From JBLHIK01 sp047614005 (GTDB lineage: Bacteria; Patescibacteriota; Minisyncoccia; Phycocordibacterales; UBA1006), in contig JBLHIK010000011.1 of the NCBI GenBank assembly GCA_047614005.1, forward strand, positions 1-22,120: 22,120 nt of DNA, given 5' to 3'. The notes under the pieces are model-generated. The model was given only the letters and a program-made list of their open reading frames with translations. It was not told the DNA's origin and did no database searches. Below are positions 1 through 7,621 of the stretch, in pieces. A program made the position numbers and the translations under genes. Position 1 is the first letter of the stretch, and every line of letters begins with the position of its first letter.

Positions 1-1
1 A

Positions 2-109
2 TTTTCTCACGAAATACCCTTTGGACCAGTTCTCATGATAGGATCTCTCTCTATCTATCTTTTCCCACAGATTAAGGACTTCATTCTGAGCTTCTTTTTC
101 ATGATATAA
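2..109 (+). CDS. Prepilin peptidase, C-terminal end only (partial)
   Basis: The frame is open from the left edge to a TAA at 107-109 and encodes 35 residues. It includes EIPFGPVLMIGSLSIYLF followed by a hydrophobic tail. An 'IPFGP' motif just before a last membrane helix is typical of the C-terminus of type IV prepilin peptidases (PilD/GspO), inner-membrane aspartic proteases that cleave prepilins at the G|F site. Four genes for proteins with prepilin-type leaders follow immediately, which fits. The catalytic aspartates would lie to the left of the window, so the call rests on a short motif and context. Confidence 0.55.
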   Translation, partial: FSHEIPFGPVLMIGSLSIYLFPQIKDFILSFFFMI

Positions 110-110
110 T
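102..110 (+). promoter_or_regulatory. Extended -10 promoter (TGATATAAT) of the pilin operon
   Basis: TGATATAAT ends exactly 6 nt before the ATG at 117. The usual distance from a -10 box to the start point would place +1 on the A of the AUG, giving a leaderless mRNA. The box lies inside the last codons of the upstream gene. No Shine-Dalgarno sequence precedes the ATG. No clear -35 was identified, as is common for extended -10 promoters. Confidence 0.6.
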
Positions 111-116
111 ATATTT

Positions 117-731
117 ATGAAGTTTTTTTCTCAAAAAGGTTTTACTATCATGGAACTTATTATTGTTATCACAATATTTTCTATTCTCTCTGGTGTTGTG
201 ATTTTTCGTTTTCAAGATTTTCAGAGCAATGTAAATCTCCAAAACCTTGCCCAAGATGTTGCTCTGCAAATAGCTCAGGCACGCAATGACGGAGCAGGAG
301 GACGTATTGAACCTCGTTTTTTTAATGATCAGCCGAGCTATGGTGTATCTTTTAATATAAGTAGTCAGGGTTCCAATAAAGAGTTTACTTATTTCTTTGA
401 CTCGGGAGATGATCAAAAAAACTATATTTACGATGACCTTATTTCCATTTCTCCTTGTGGGGAAAATAATACAGAATGCATTGATGTTATATCTATCACA
501 TCAGGAGATGTTCTTGAATCTCTTTGTGTTATAGAGACCACTGGTGGTAAATGCACAGATGTAGATGACGTAAATATTGTATTTACGAGACCAGATCTTT
601 TTGCATTTATTAAAAGCACAGACTTAGTACAGAGTGATTCTTTTCTTGAAGCGCGCGTTACATTGCTCTCTAAAGCGGACCAAAGAAGAACTATTAGTAT
701 TTCGCGTAATGGTTTCGTTGGCATAAAATAA
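117..731 (+). CDS. Pseudopilin / minor pilin with type IV prepilin leader (GspH/FimT-like)
   Basis: This 204-residue protein has a short basic leader, MKFFSQKG, followed by FTIMELIIVITIFSI. That is a class III signal sequence cut between G8 and F9, with the conserved Glu at mature position +5 (E13), followed by one long hydrophobic helix (about 9-30). Such proteins are inserted in the inner membrane and polymerised into a type IV pilus or type II secretion pseudopilus. The rest is a soluble head with paired cysteines (CGENNTEC, and SLC...GGKC), probably disulfides. The start is fixed by the -10 box at 102-110. It is first of four pilin-type genes separated by 3-5 nt. The exact subtype cannot be assigned from sequence alone. 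Confidence 0.8.
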   Translation: MKFFSQKGFTIMELIIVITIFSILSGVVIFRFQDFQSNVNLQNLAQDVALQIAQARNDGAGGRIEPRFFNDQPSYGVSFNISSQGSNKEFTYFFDSGDDQKNYIYDDLISISPCGENNTECIDVISITSGDVLESLCVIETTGGKCTDVDDVNIVFTRPDLFAFIKSTDLVQSDSFLEARVTLLSKADQRRTISISRNGFVGIK

Positions 732-735
732 CTAT

Positions 736-1407
736 ATGAATATATTTCACAAACAATCAGGATTTACTCTCGCTGAAACTATGATAGCCGTAGGTATATT
801 TTCCATGGTGATGGTTATAGGAACAGGAGCTATTTTAAACGCAAACAGGACACATAAAAAAGTTCAAACTCAGCGTGCTATCATAGACAGTCTGTCATTT
901 GCTCTTGAAGATATAGGTCGAAATTTGCGAACAGGATATGATTATCACTGTGGTACCACTTCGTCTGGAGGAACACCTCTTGATTGTAATACTAAAGAAA
1001 CCTCTCTCGCATATAAGACATCTCAACAAGACTCATCTTCTAGTGAGGAAAGTATTGATTGGTTTGTTATATATGAAATAAGCACTCGAGTGGAAAACGA
1101 CAACATAGGTATTGCGACACAAACTGAAAATAGAGGTACTTCTATTAATAATTTTAAAAAGAAATATGCACTTGGAAAAGCTCATAATGCAGGAGAAACT
1201 CTGCTTCAGAGAGAGGTTGAAAGTATTACTCCTCCTGAGGTAGAAATAGATATTAACAAGTCTGGCTTTGTTGTGATAGGGGCACCAAAGGGTGATGGTC
1301 TACAACCGCGTGTTCTTATTACTCTTGCTGGAATAGTGAGAGATAGAGAAGTTTCAACTCCTTTTTTCATACAAACAACTGTTTCTCAGAGAGTGCCAGA
1401 TAGATAA
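736..1407 (+). CDS. Pseudopilin with type IV prepilin leader
   Basis: This 223-residue protein begins MNIFHKQSG|FTLAETMIAVGIF. G9/F10 is the processing site, E14 is the +5 glutamate, and a hydrophobic helix follows to about residue 31. The head is rich in Ser, Thr and charged residues and has a Cys pair (C54, C65 region). It resembles type II secretion/type IV pilus minor pilins of the GspJ/PilW sort in length and in the long soluble head. It starts 4 nt after the previous stop with no Shine-Dalgarno, so it is probably translated by coupling within the operon. Confidence 0.75.
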   Translation: MNIFHKQSGFTLAETMIAVGIFSMVMVIGTGAILNANRTHKKVQTQRAIIDSLSFALEDIGRNLRTGYDYHCGTTSSGGTPLDCNTKETSLAYKTSQQDSSSSEESIDWFVIYEISTRVENDNIGIATQTENRGTSINNFKKKYALGKAHNAGETLLQREVESITPPEVEIDINKSGFVVIGAPKGDGLQPRVLITLAGIVRDREVSTPFFIQTTVSQRVPDR

Positions 1408-1412
1408 TATAT

Positions 1413-1970
1413 ATGAAATTTTATAAGAAAAACAATACAAAAGGTTTTACACTACTTGAGACAATAGTCGCTCTTTTTATTATGAGTACTGCTATGTCTG
1501 CTCTTGTTTTTATTACACTAGAGGGTGTCAATAATACGACATTTGTAAAAGACAGACTTACTGCAAATTTTCTTGCTCAAGAGGGGGTTGAGCTTGTGCG
1601 CAATATACGTGATGTTCACGTGAGATTTGTATCAGCAGGTCAGGATAGAGGGGCTTCGTGGAATACTTTTACGACCTTTATGAATCCTTGCATTATGACT
1701 GATTGCACTATAGATCCAATAAAATCTTCAATTGATTCAAATATAGTAAAAGCATGCAAAGGCACATGTCCTTTTCTCACAATGGATTCTGCAGAATATG
1801 TGTATTCATATGGGTCAGGTGATGATACTAAATTTAAAAGATTTATAAGAATATACGAAGCACAGCAAGGGCAACTTTTTGTTATATCGCGAGTAGAATG
1901 GTCTCATGGTACTAAGAACCAAAAAGCAGATGCGTCCGTTTTGTTAACAGACTGGCTTCCATCTCTATAA
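1413..1970 (+). CDS. Pseudopilin with type IV prepilin leader (PilV/GspI-like)
   Basis: This 185-residue protein starts MKFYKKNNTKG|FTLLETIVALFIMST. Cleavage is expected after G11, the +5 Glu is E16, and one membrane helix follows. The segment after the helix (FLAQEGVELVRNIRD) matches the 'A.QEG.E..RN.RD' pattern common in PilV-type minor pilins. Four cysteines lie in the head (PCIMTDC, ACKGTC). It is third in the pilin cluster with 5-nt spacing. Confidence 0.78.
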   Translation: MKFYKKNNTKGFTLLETIVALFIMSTAMSALVFITLEGVNNTTFVKDRLTANFLAQEGVELVRNIRDVHVRFVSAGQDRGASWNTFTTFMNPCIMTDCTIDPIKSSIDSNIVKACKGTCPFLTMDSAEYVYSYGSGDDTKFKRFIRIYEAQQGQLFVISRVEWSHGTKNQKADASVLLTDWLPSL

Positions 1971-1973
1971 TAT

Positions 1974-2474
1974 ATGAAAAAAATATCAAATATAAATCAT
2001 AAAAAAGGTTTTGTTATACTTTTTGCTGTACTCATAACATCAGTTATCCTTGCTGTTGCTATAGGTGTATCAAATATAGCCCTTCGAGAAGTTGGTATTT
2101 CTCAGATTGCTTTGCGTAGTCATGATGCATTTTATGTTGCAGATACTGCAATGGAATGCGTGCTTGCTGCTGAGCGAAATACTTCTCCTGTAGCTTTTCC
2201 TCGAGAAGGAGAAGTCATAAGCGGTGCAACTATTAGCTGTGCTCGAAATAATTTTAATATTAAAGGTGGTGGAGGTCTCTATACTGTAGTTGTTGATTTT
2301 GGCAGTATTTGTGCTGTTGTAACGATAGATAAAACAATAGACAATGATGATGACGGATTCCCTGAAAGTACTATTATTACTTCTCGCGGAAAAAATAGAG
2401 CATGTTTGAATACTTCTAAGACTGTAATTGAGCGTGTCTTAGAGCTCTCATATACAGGAGATCTTTCTGTATAA
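1974..2474 (+). CDS. PilX/GspK-type minor pilin lacking the +5 glutamate
   Basis: This 166-residue protein has a leader ending KKG|FVILFAVLITSVILAVAIG. The mature +5 position is F17, not Glu. Absence of Glu5 is a hallmark of GspK/PilX-type subunits, which sit at the filament tip and do not need the Glu5-N-terminus salt bridge. The following stretch, around SHDAFYVADTAMECVL, matches the 'AFY.AD.a.E' pattern of PilX-like proteins. The gene begins 3 nt after the previous stop and is last of the four pilins. Together the four look like a minor-pilin priming set; the major pilin, ATPase and platform protein are not in this window. Confidence 0.72.
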   Translation: MKKISNINHKKGFVILFAVLITSVILAVAIGVSNIALREVGISQIALRSHDAFYVADTAMECVLAAERNTSPVAFPREGEVISGATISCARNNFNIKGGGGLYTVVVDFGSICAVVTIDKTIDNDDDGFPESTIITSRGKNRACLNTSKTVIERVLELSYTGDLSV

Positions 2475-2479
2475 ATACT

Positions 2480-4480
2480 ATGAGTATTGAAATACAAAAG
2501 CGAATAGAAAAATTACGCGACCTTGTCGAATATCATAGAGAGCAATACCATGTCTATGACAGGCAGGAAATATCTGATGAAGCTCTCGACTCTCTCAAGC
2601 ATGAACTTGTCTTGCTCGAAGAAAAATATCCTGAATTTTACAGTAAAAATTCTCCTACTCAGCGCGTATCAGGAGTACCCTTAAAAAAATTCTCTAAAAT
2701 AAAACACGTCGTACCTCAGTGGTCTTTTGGTGATGTATTTGGTACAGAAGAGTTTCTGTCTTTTGATGAAAAAACAAAACGTGCTCTTTTGAAAAATATA
2801 AAATACACTGATGAAGTGGAATATGTTTGTGAGTTAAAAATAGATGGTTTTAAAGTAATTCTAATATATGAAAAAGGAAAACTTGTTTCTGCTGCAACAA
2901 GAGGTGATGGAAAGACAGGAGAGGATGTGACGATAAATGTGAGAACTATAGAGAGCGTTCCTCTTACTCTGAATCAACCTGTTGATATCATAGTAGAAGG
3001 TGAAATATGGATGGGAAAAAAAGAGTTTGATCGGATTAATAAAGAGAGAAAAGAGAAAGAAGAAGAGCTATTTGCAAATCCTCGCAACGTGGCCGCTGGA
3101 ACTATACGACAACTTGACCCTGCTGTGACTTCCTCTCGCAAGCTAGACTGCTTTATATATGATATTGGTATGTATTCACAAGAAATACCTTCACTACAGT
3201 CCCAGGAGCTTGAGCTCCTTCAGAAACTTGGTTTTAAGGTAAATACTCACTATAAAAAAACTGACAAGAAAGGAGTATTGTCTTTTTGGAAAAAATGGTC
3301 AGAGAAGAAAGATTCTCAGGATTATTTTTTTGATGGGGTTGTAGTAAAAGTAAATAAAAACAAATTTCAAGAAAGCTTAGGGTATACAGGAAAAGCCCCT
3401 CGTTTTGCTATTGCTTTTAAATTTCCTGCAGAAGAAAAAACAACCATAATAGAGTCGGTGACATTTCAAGTAGGGCGTACGGGTGTGATTACTCCCGTGG
3501 CAGAACTCATTCCAATATCACTTGCTGGCACGACAGTAGCACGAGCAACTCTTCATAATGCTGATGAAATAAAAGCAAAAGATCTATATATAGGAGATAC
3601 TGTGATTGTGAGAAAGGCGGGAGATATTATACCTGAGGTAGTGCAGTCTTTATCAGAGCTCAGGCTCGCAAGTGCAAAAAAAATAGTATTTCCTAAAGTA
3701 TGTCCATCGTGCGATGGAACACTCAAGAGAGCTGAGCTTTCAGACTCCCAGGGCGCTGGTTTTTACTGTGTCAATCCGAAGTGTCCTGCGATGATGGTAG
3801 AAGCTTTCTCTCATTTTGTATCTAAAAAAGCACTCAACATAGACGGGCTCGGTGTTAAAATACTTGAAAAGTTGTACAGAGAAAAAAGAATTAAAAGTTT
3901 TTCTGATATTTTTTTACTTACAGAAGAGAGCTTTAAAGGACTAGAAGGTTTTAAGGAAAAATCAGTACAGAATATATTAAAATCAGTAATGAACGCGAGA
4001 GAGACTACTCTCTCCTCGCTCTTGTTTGGTTTAGGTATTCGCTATATTGGAGAAGAATCAGCACATATTCTTTCATCTCATTTTAAATCCTTGAAAGATA
4101 TGATAAAAGCAAGCCATAAAGATTTTATTTCCTTGGAAGGCGTAGGGGAGACTATGGCAGAATCCCTTGTTTCTTATTTTTTAGATAAAAGTATATGTGA
4201 AGAATTACTACTTCTTGAAAGCTTGCTTCAGTATCAGAAAATAGCACATAAAAATACTCTCGCAGGTAAAAGTTTTGTTTTTACAGGGACACTTAAGGAT
4301 CTTTCTCGAGATGAGGCAAAAGAATTTGTGCGTAATAGTGGAGGAAAAATCCTTGGAAGTATTTCTAAAGGTACTACATATCTTGTAGCTGGAGAAAAAG
4401 CAGGTAGTAAACTAAAAAAAGCAAAAGAGCTCGGAGTGGCTATTCTTTCTGAAAAAGAGTTTATTTCATTGGTAAAATAG
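2480..4480 (+). CDS. ligA: NAD-dependent DNA ligase LigA
   Basis: This 666-residue, full-length bacterial replicative ligase seals nicks using NAD+. In order: the N-terminal Ia domain (MSIEIQKRIEKL...YHVYD); the nucleotidyltransferase core with active-site lysine K120 in ELKIDGF and the downstream motif ATRGDGKTGEDVT; an OB domain (about 310-395); a zinc finger C408-x2-C411-x18-C430-x4-C435; helix-hairpin-helix repeats (about 440-580); and a C-terminal BRCT domain (about 588-666, AGKSFVFTGTL). The usual 'PMLSL.NAF' motif reads VPQWSFGDVF, a variant I associate with CPR ligases. It starts 5 nt after the pilin cluster without Shine-Dalgarno and ends in TAG. Confidence 0.97.
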   Translation: MSIEIQKRIEKLRDLVEYHREQYHVYDRQEISDEALDSLKHELVLLEEKYPEFYSKNSPTQRVSGVPLKKFSKIKHVVPQWSFGDVFGTEEFLSFDEKTKRALLKNIKYTDEVEYVCELKIDGFKVILIYEKGKLVSAATRGDGKTGEDVTINVRTIESVPLTLNQPVDIIVEGEIWMGKKEFDRINKERKEKEEELFANPRNVAAGTIRQLDPAVTSSRKLDCFIYDIGMYSQEIPSLQSQELELLQKLGFKVNTHYKKTDKKGVLSFWKKWSEKKDSQDYFFDGVVVKVNKNKFQESLGYTGKAPRFAIAFKFPAEEKTTIIESVTFQVGRTGVITPVAELIPISLAGTTVARATLHNADEIKAKDLYIGDTVIVRKAGDIIPEVVQSLSELRLASAKKIVFPKVCPSCDGTLKRAELSDSQGAGFYCVNPKCPAMMVEAFSHFVSKKALNIDGLGVKILEKLYREKRIKSFSDIFLLTEESFKGLEGFKEKSVQNILKSVMNARETTLSSLLFGLGIRYIGEESAHILSSHFKSLKDMIKASHKDFISLEGVGETMAESLVSYFLDKSICEELLLLESLLQYQKIAHKNTLAGKSFVFTGTLKDLSRDEAKEFVRNSGGKILGSISKGTTYLVAGEKAGSKLKKAKELGVAILSEKEFISLVK

Positions 4481-4495
4481 TTGATAATATGGCAT

Positions 4496-4501
4496 TATAA
4501 A
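4496..4501 (+). promoter_or_regulatory. Possible internal -10 box before gatC
   Basis: TATAAA lies 5 nt before the gatC ATG in the only sizeable gap (26 nt) of the operon. The spacing is close to the leaderless arrangement seen elsewhere in this window. The same bases give AAAGG, which could instead be a weak ribosome binding site. The two readings cannot be separated here. Confidence 0.3.
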
Positions 4502-4506
4502 GGTAT

Positions 4507-4779
4507 ATGAATACTGCAGACATACAGAAGCTTGCTCATCTTTCTCGTATAGATATTGATGAGTCTAAAATAGAAAAATTATCAAAAGATTTTGATGTTA
4601 TTTTAGAGTATGTAAATACAATACAAGAAGTACAAACCAGTGATGTTTCTTATGAGCATACAAAAAATATATTACGAGAAGATATAAATCCTCATGAAAA
4701 TGGTCTCCACACTGATGCTCTTGTAGGTCAAGCACCTGAGAGTCATGATGGTTTTATAAAAGTTCCACAAATTCTATAA
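4507..4779 (+). CDS. gatC: Asp-tRNA(Asn)/Glu-tRNA(Gln) amidotransferase subunit C
   Basis: This 90-residue protein starts MNTADIQKLAHLSRIDIDE, the standard GatC opening (IxKLAxLxRIxLxE), with DFDVILEYVNTIQEVQT in the middle and a Pro-rich tail. GatC is the small subunit that wraps around GatA and GatB in the GatCAB complex. That complex converts misacylated Glu-tRNA(Gln) and/or Asp-tRNA(Asn) to the correct aminoacyl-tRNAs. It sits 1 nt before gatA. gatB is not in the window. Confidence 0.93.
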   Translation: MNTADIQKLAHLSRIDIDESKIEKLSKDFDVILEYVNTIQEVQTSDVSYEHTKNILREDINPHENGLHTDALVGQAPESHDGFIKVPQIL

Positions 4780-4780
4780 T

Positions 4781-6175
4781 ATGAACAAGACTATACATGA
4801 TATACATAAAGAATTACAAAATGGACTTTCGGTCTCTGATTTTGTCGCTCCGTATTCACAAGCAATCACTGAAAAGAATGATGACATAAATGCTTTTATT
4901 GAAGTGTTCGATATTTCGGAAGATATACAGCGTGCGCAAAAAATGTTTGATGAAGGTACTGCAACTCTGATGACAGGTATTCCTGTAGCTATAAAAGATA
5001 ATATTTTGATTTTGGGAAAAGAAGCTACAGGAGGTTCTGATATTTTAAAGGGTCACATTGCTCCTTATGAGCATAGTATTATTACACGCCTGCGAAAAGA
5101 CGGTGCTATATTCATGGGGCGTACCAATATGGATGAGATGGCAATGGGTTCTTCTACTGAGACAAGTGCATATGGTCCGACCAAAAATCCACTTGATATC
5201 TCGAGAGTTCCAGGAGGATCTTCTGGTGGCTCAGCTGCTGCTCTTGCTATGGGTGGAGCACATGTTGCACTTGGTTCTGATACGGGGGGTTCTATACGTC
5301 AGCCCGCGAGCTTTTGTGGACTAGTGGGTCTTCACTCTACTTATGGTACTGTTTCTCGCAGTGGACTCATGGCTCTCTCTTCTTCTCTCGACCAGGTAGG
5401 GCCTTTTGCTCACAATACTTCTGACGCGAAGTTGCTCTGGGAATATTGCAAAAGCATCGATGAAAAAGACGCTACTTCTGTTGAATATATTGCAAAAGAG
5501 ACAGTCACAAAGAAGCTCGCAATACCAAAAAACATTTTTGATACAGTTAAGTTACCAAAAGATGCTCAAGAAAACTTTGATACAGCTTGTGATACTCTTC
5601 GTGGTCTCGGATATGAGATAGATATGATAGACGTACCTTCTCTTCTGTACGCACTACCAGCCTACTATATTATCCAACCAGCCGAAGCCTCATCAAATCT
5701 CGCACGCTATGATGGCATGAGATACGGAATGAGAGCGAAAGGAGATGACCTGCTCTCTACATATATGAATACTCGAAAAGAAGGATTTGGTGAAGAGGTA
5801 CAGCGTCGCATTCTTCTTGGTACATATGTTCTCTCTCATGGATATTATGATGCCTATTATAACAAAGCTGTTGCTTTTCGAGGTACACTGAGAAAAGAGC
5901 TCAAGGAAATACTCTCTTCTTATGATGCTATTATTACTCCTACTACTCCTTCTGTTGCCTTTAAGATAGGAGAAAAGACAGACGATCCTGTCTCTATGTA
6001 TTTTTCAGATATCTTTACAGTTCCAGCAAACATAGCTCACTTGCCAGCAATCTCTGTTCCTTCTGGAGTAGACGAAGATGGTATGCCTTTTGGACTACAT
6101 CTCTTGGGGGATAGTTTTTCAGAAGAAATATTGCTCGAGATTGGTCGCACATTTGAAGAAAAAAATAACACATAA
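4781..6175 (+). CDS. gatA: Asp-tRNA(Asn)/Glu-tRNA(Gln) amidotransferase subunit A
   Basis: This 464-residue amidase-signature enzyme hydrolyses glutamine to supply ammonia for tRNA-dependent amidation. The Ser-cisSer-Lys triad is visible: K72 in VAIKDN, S147 in PGGSSGGS, and nucleophile S171 in DTGGSIRQPAS. The spacing is identical to the K79/S154/S178 set of the Staphylococcus aureus enzyme. The Gly/Ser-rich signature continues as FCGLVGLHSTYGTVSRSG. The C-terminus (ITPTTPS...PAISVPSG...LPFGL-like) is complete. It follows gatC after 1 nt. Cells with GatCAB usually lack GlnRS and/or AsnRS, so the tRNA-Gln at 16961-17031 may be one of its substrates. Confidence 0.96.
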   Translation: MNKTIHDIHKELQNGLSVSDFVAPYSQAITEKNDDINAFIEVFDISEDIQRAQKMFDEGTATLMTGIPVAIKDNILILGKEATGGSDILKGHIAPYEHSIITRLRKDGAIFMGRTNMDEMAMGSSTETSAYGPTKNPLDISRVPGGSSGGSAAALAMGGAHVALGSDTGGSIRQPASFCGLVGLHSTYGTVSRSGLMALSSSLDQVGPFAHNTSDAKLLWEYCKSIDEKDATSVEYIAKETVTKKLAIPKNIFDTVKLPKDAQENFDTACDTLRGLGYEIDMIDVPSLLYALPAYYIIQPAEASSNLARYDGMRYGMRAKGDDLLSTYMNTRKEGFGEEVQRRILLGTYVLSHGYYDAYYNKAVAFRGTLRKELKEILSSYDAIITPTTPSVAFKIGEKTDDPVSMYFSDIFTVPANIAHLPAISVPSGVDEDGMPFGLHLLGDSFSEEILLEIGRTFEEKNNT

Positions 6176-6180
6176 TATAC

Positions 6181-6771
6181 ATGAATCCCGAATCATACAC
6201 ACCAACTTTTCTGAACATTGAATACTTTTTCATACAAGTACTTGATTTTTTTTCTGGCGCGGGAGATTTTGCGCGTATTGGTGGTGGTGCTGATTTACTC
6301 AATATTATCAAAATCGCTGCTACTATTTTCTGCGTCTTGCTCATTATCTTTATTTCATATTTAATTATTCGCATTTCAGAATTAAAACAAGTGCAAAAAG
6401 AGATGCTCGAGGTAGTCTCATACGATACAGTAGGCGAAGCAGAGTTAGAGCCACGATATTATCGCAGATGGCAAAAAGTACTCGAAAATGTACACGCAGA
6501 AAATGAATCTCTCTGGAGAGTAGCAATCATGGAGGCAGATGCAATGCTCGAAGAAATGACAAAAGACATGAACATACAAGGAGATACATTAGGAGAAAGA
6601 TTGCGCAATGTAGACCTTTCGGACTTCCTTTCTCTCGATCATGCATGGGAGGCACATAAAGTACGCAACGCCATAGCTCACGAAGGAAGCGAAATGCTCC
6701 TTTCTCATCAAAAAGCAAAAAACACCATAAAGAATTACGAATATGTATTCAATGAGTTTAACTTAATCTAA
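6181..6771 (+). CDS. Membrane-anchored protein with C-terminal HEPN-like motif
   Basis: This 196-residue protein has an N-terminal amphipathic segment, one strong transmembrane helix (about 43-64, IIKIAATIFCVLLIIFISY), then a cytoplasmic helical region beginning SELKQVQKEMLEV. The C-terminal part contains VRNAIAHEGSE, with R162 and H167 in the R-x4-H arrangement and an Asn after the Arg, as in HEPN-fold proteins. No nuclease partner or antitoxin gene is adjacent. It lies 5 nt after gatA and is last in the operon, so it is probably co-transcribed with housekeeping genes rather than part of a defence cassette. Function is unknown; HEPN assignment is from a short motif only. Confidence 0.7.
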   Translation: MNPESYTPTFLNIEYFFIQVLDFFSGAGDFARIGGGADLLNIIKIAATIFCVLLIIFISYLIIRISELKQVQKEMLEVVSYDTVGEAELEPRYYRRWQKVLENVHAENESLWRVAIMEADAMLEEMTKDMNIQGDTLGERLRNVDLSDFLSLDHAWEAHKVRNAIAHEGSEMLLSHQKAKNTIKNYEYVFNEFNLI

Positions 6772-6774
6772 GCC

Positions 6775-6810
6775 AATAAAAAAACAAGTCATTATGACTT
6801 GTTTTTTATT
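6775..6810. terminator. Bidirectional terminator between the pilin-ligA-gat operon and pyrH
   Basis: The arms AAAACAAGTCA (6781-6791) and TGACTTGTTTT (6795-6805) are perfectly complementary around a 3-nt loop. The pairing extends outward through A/T tracts (AATAAAA / TTTTATT) with one extra A. It gives a hairpin followed by a U-run in both directions. It ends the rightward operon and the leftward pyrH, whose stop codon lies in the right arm. Confidence 0.85.
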
Positions 6811-7519
6811 CGCTGATAAGTGTTCCGTTTTCTTCACTGAGGATGTTTTCTGGAGTAAGATTTTTAATATTCAGAGAAGTTATCTTGATAGCTATCTTTT
6901 TGTTTGAGGCAAATACAAAAGCTTCGAGGTCCATTACTCCGTATTTCTTTTCTAGAGCTTGTTCGTAGGTGCAAGTGGGGATGAGTTCTGCATCTGCATG
7001 TTTTGCTGGGTCGCAAGTATAGAGACCTCCAACTTCTGTGACTTTTACTACAAGGTCGATACCTGTTTCGTATGCTCGAGAAACAGCAGCCATGTCAGTA
7101 GTAAAGCCTCGCAGACCTAATCCTCCTCCAAAGATGACTATATCACCATGTCCTTCGGACCAGTGTTTTGCTTGGTCAGGTTCATATGCGTGTATTTTGA
7201 GCGATGGTGCTCCAAAAGGTGCCATGATATGAGCAGGGCTTCCCATGGCATCGAGAGTTTCTTTCAGTATCTGTGCATTCTGAAGAGTAGAAACCATACC
7301 TATTGTATCTGCTGCTCCGTGCTTAAAGCCAAAGGAAGAGAGCTCTCTTCCTCGTGCTATATTTCCTCCACCTACTACAACATAGATACCTTTATATAAT
7401 TTTTGTAGTTCGCAGATTGTGTGAGCGAGAGTATCAACACGCTCTTTAGAAAAAATAGAGTCATCACTTGCGAGATAGTCGCCAGAGATTTTGAGCAGTA
7501 TTGTCTGAGGTGTTTTCAT
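6806..7519 (-). CDS. pyrH: UMP kinase
   Basis: This 237-residue amino-acid-kinase-family protein phosphorylates UMP to UDP with ATP, the step before CTP formation by PyrG (also in this window). Motifs include ILLKISGDYL at the N-terminus (usually KLSGEAL), VVVGGGNIARG (phosphate-binding glycine loop), ADTIGMVSTLQNAQ, GFTTDMAAVSRA, and VVKVTEVGGLYTCDP near the nucleotide site, then the late YGVMDLEAFVFA. GGGLGLRGFTTD replaces the more usual GGTGNPFFTTD, so it is a diverged member. The stop lies in a terminator shared with the convergent operon. Confidence 0.92.
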   Translation of the reverse strand: MKTPQTILLKISGDYLASDDSIFSKERVDTLAHTICELQKLYKGIYVVVGGGNIARGRELSSFGFKHGAADTIGMVSTLQNAQILKETLDAMGSPAHIMAPFGAPSLKIHAYEPDQAKHWSEGHGDIVIFGGGLGLRGFTTDMAAVSRAYETGIDLVVKVTEVGGLYTCDPAKHADAELIPTCTYEQALEKKYGVMDLEAFVFASNKKIAIKITSLNIKNLTPENILSEENGTLISE

Positions 7520-7528
7520 TGTGTGCTT

Positions 7529-7537
7529 ATTGTATCA
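7529..7537 (-). promoter_or_regulatory. Extended -10 promoter (TGATACAAT) of pyrH
   Basis: On the minus strand TGATACAAT is followed by 9 nt and then the pyrH ATG. This predicts a leader of about 3 nt and essentially no room for a ribosome binding site. prfB has the same box with the same spacing. Confidence 0.5.
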
Positions 7538-7558
7538 GAAAAAGACATGGGGGTAAAA

Positions 7559-7591
7559 TAAAAACACTCATCAAGTGATGAGTGTTTTTAT
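7559..7591 (-). terminator. Intrinsic terminator of the GerMN-domain gene
   Basis: AAAACACTCATCA (7561-7573) pairs with TGATGAGTGTTTT (7576-7588). The innermost bases open to leave a 4-nt loop. On the minus strand a T-rich stretch follows. It stands about 30 nt beyond the stop of the leftward gene at 7622 and just upstream of pyrH. Confidence 0.8.
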
Positions 7592-7621
7592 ATATTTTAT
7601 TTTTTTAAAATAATTATATTA

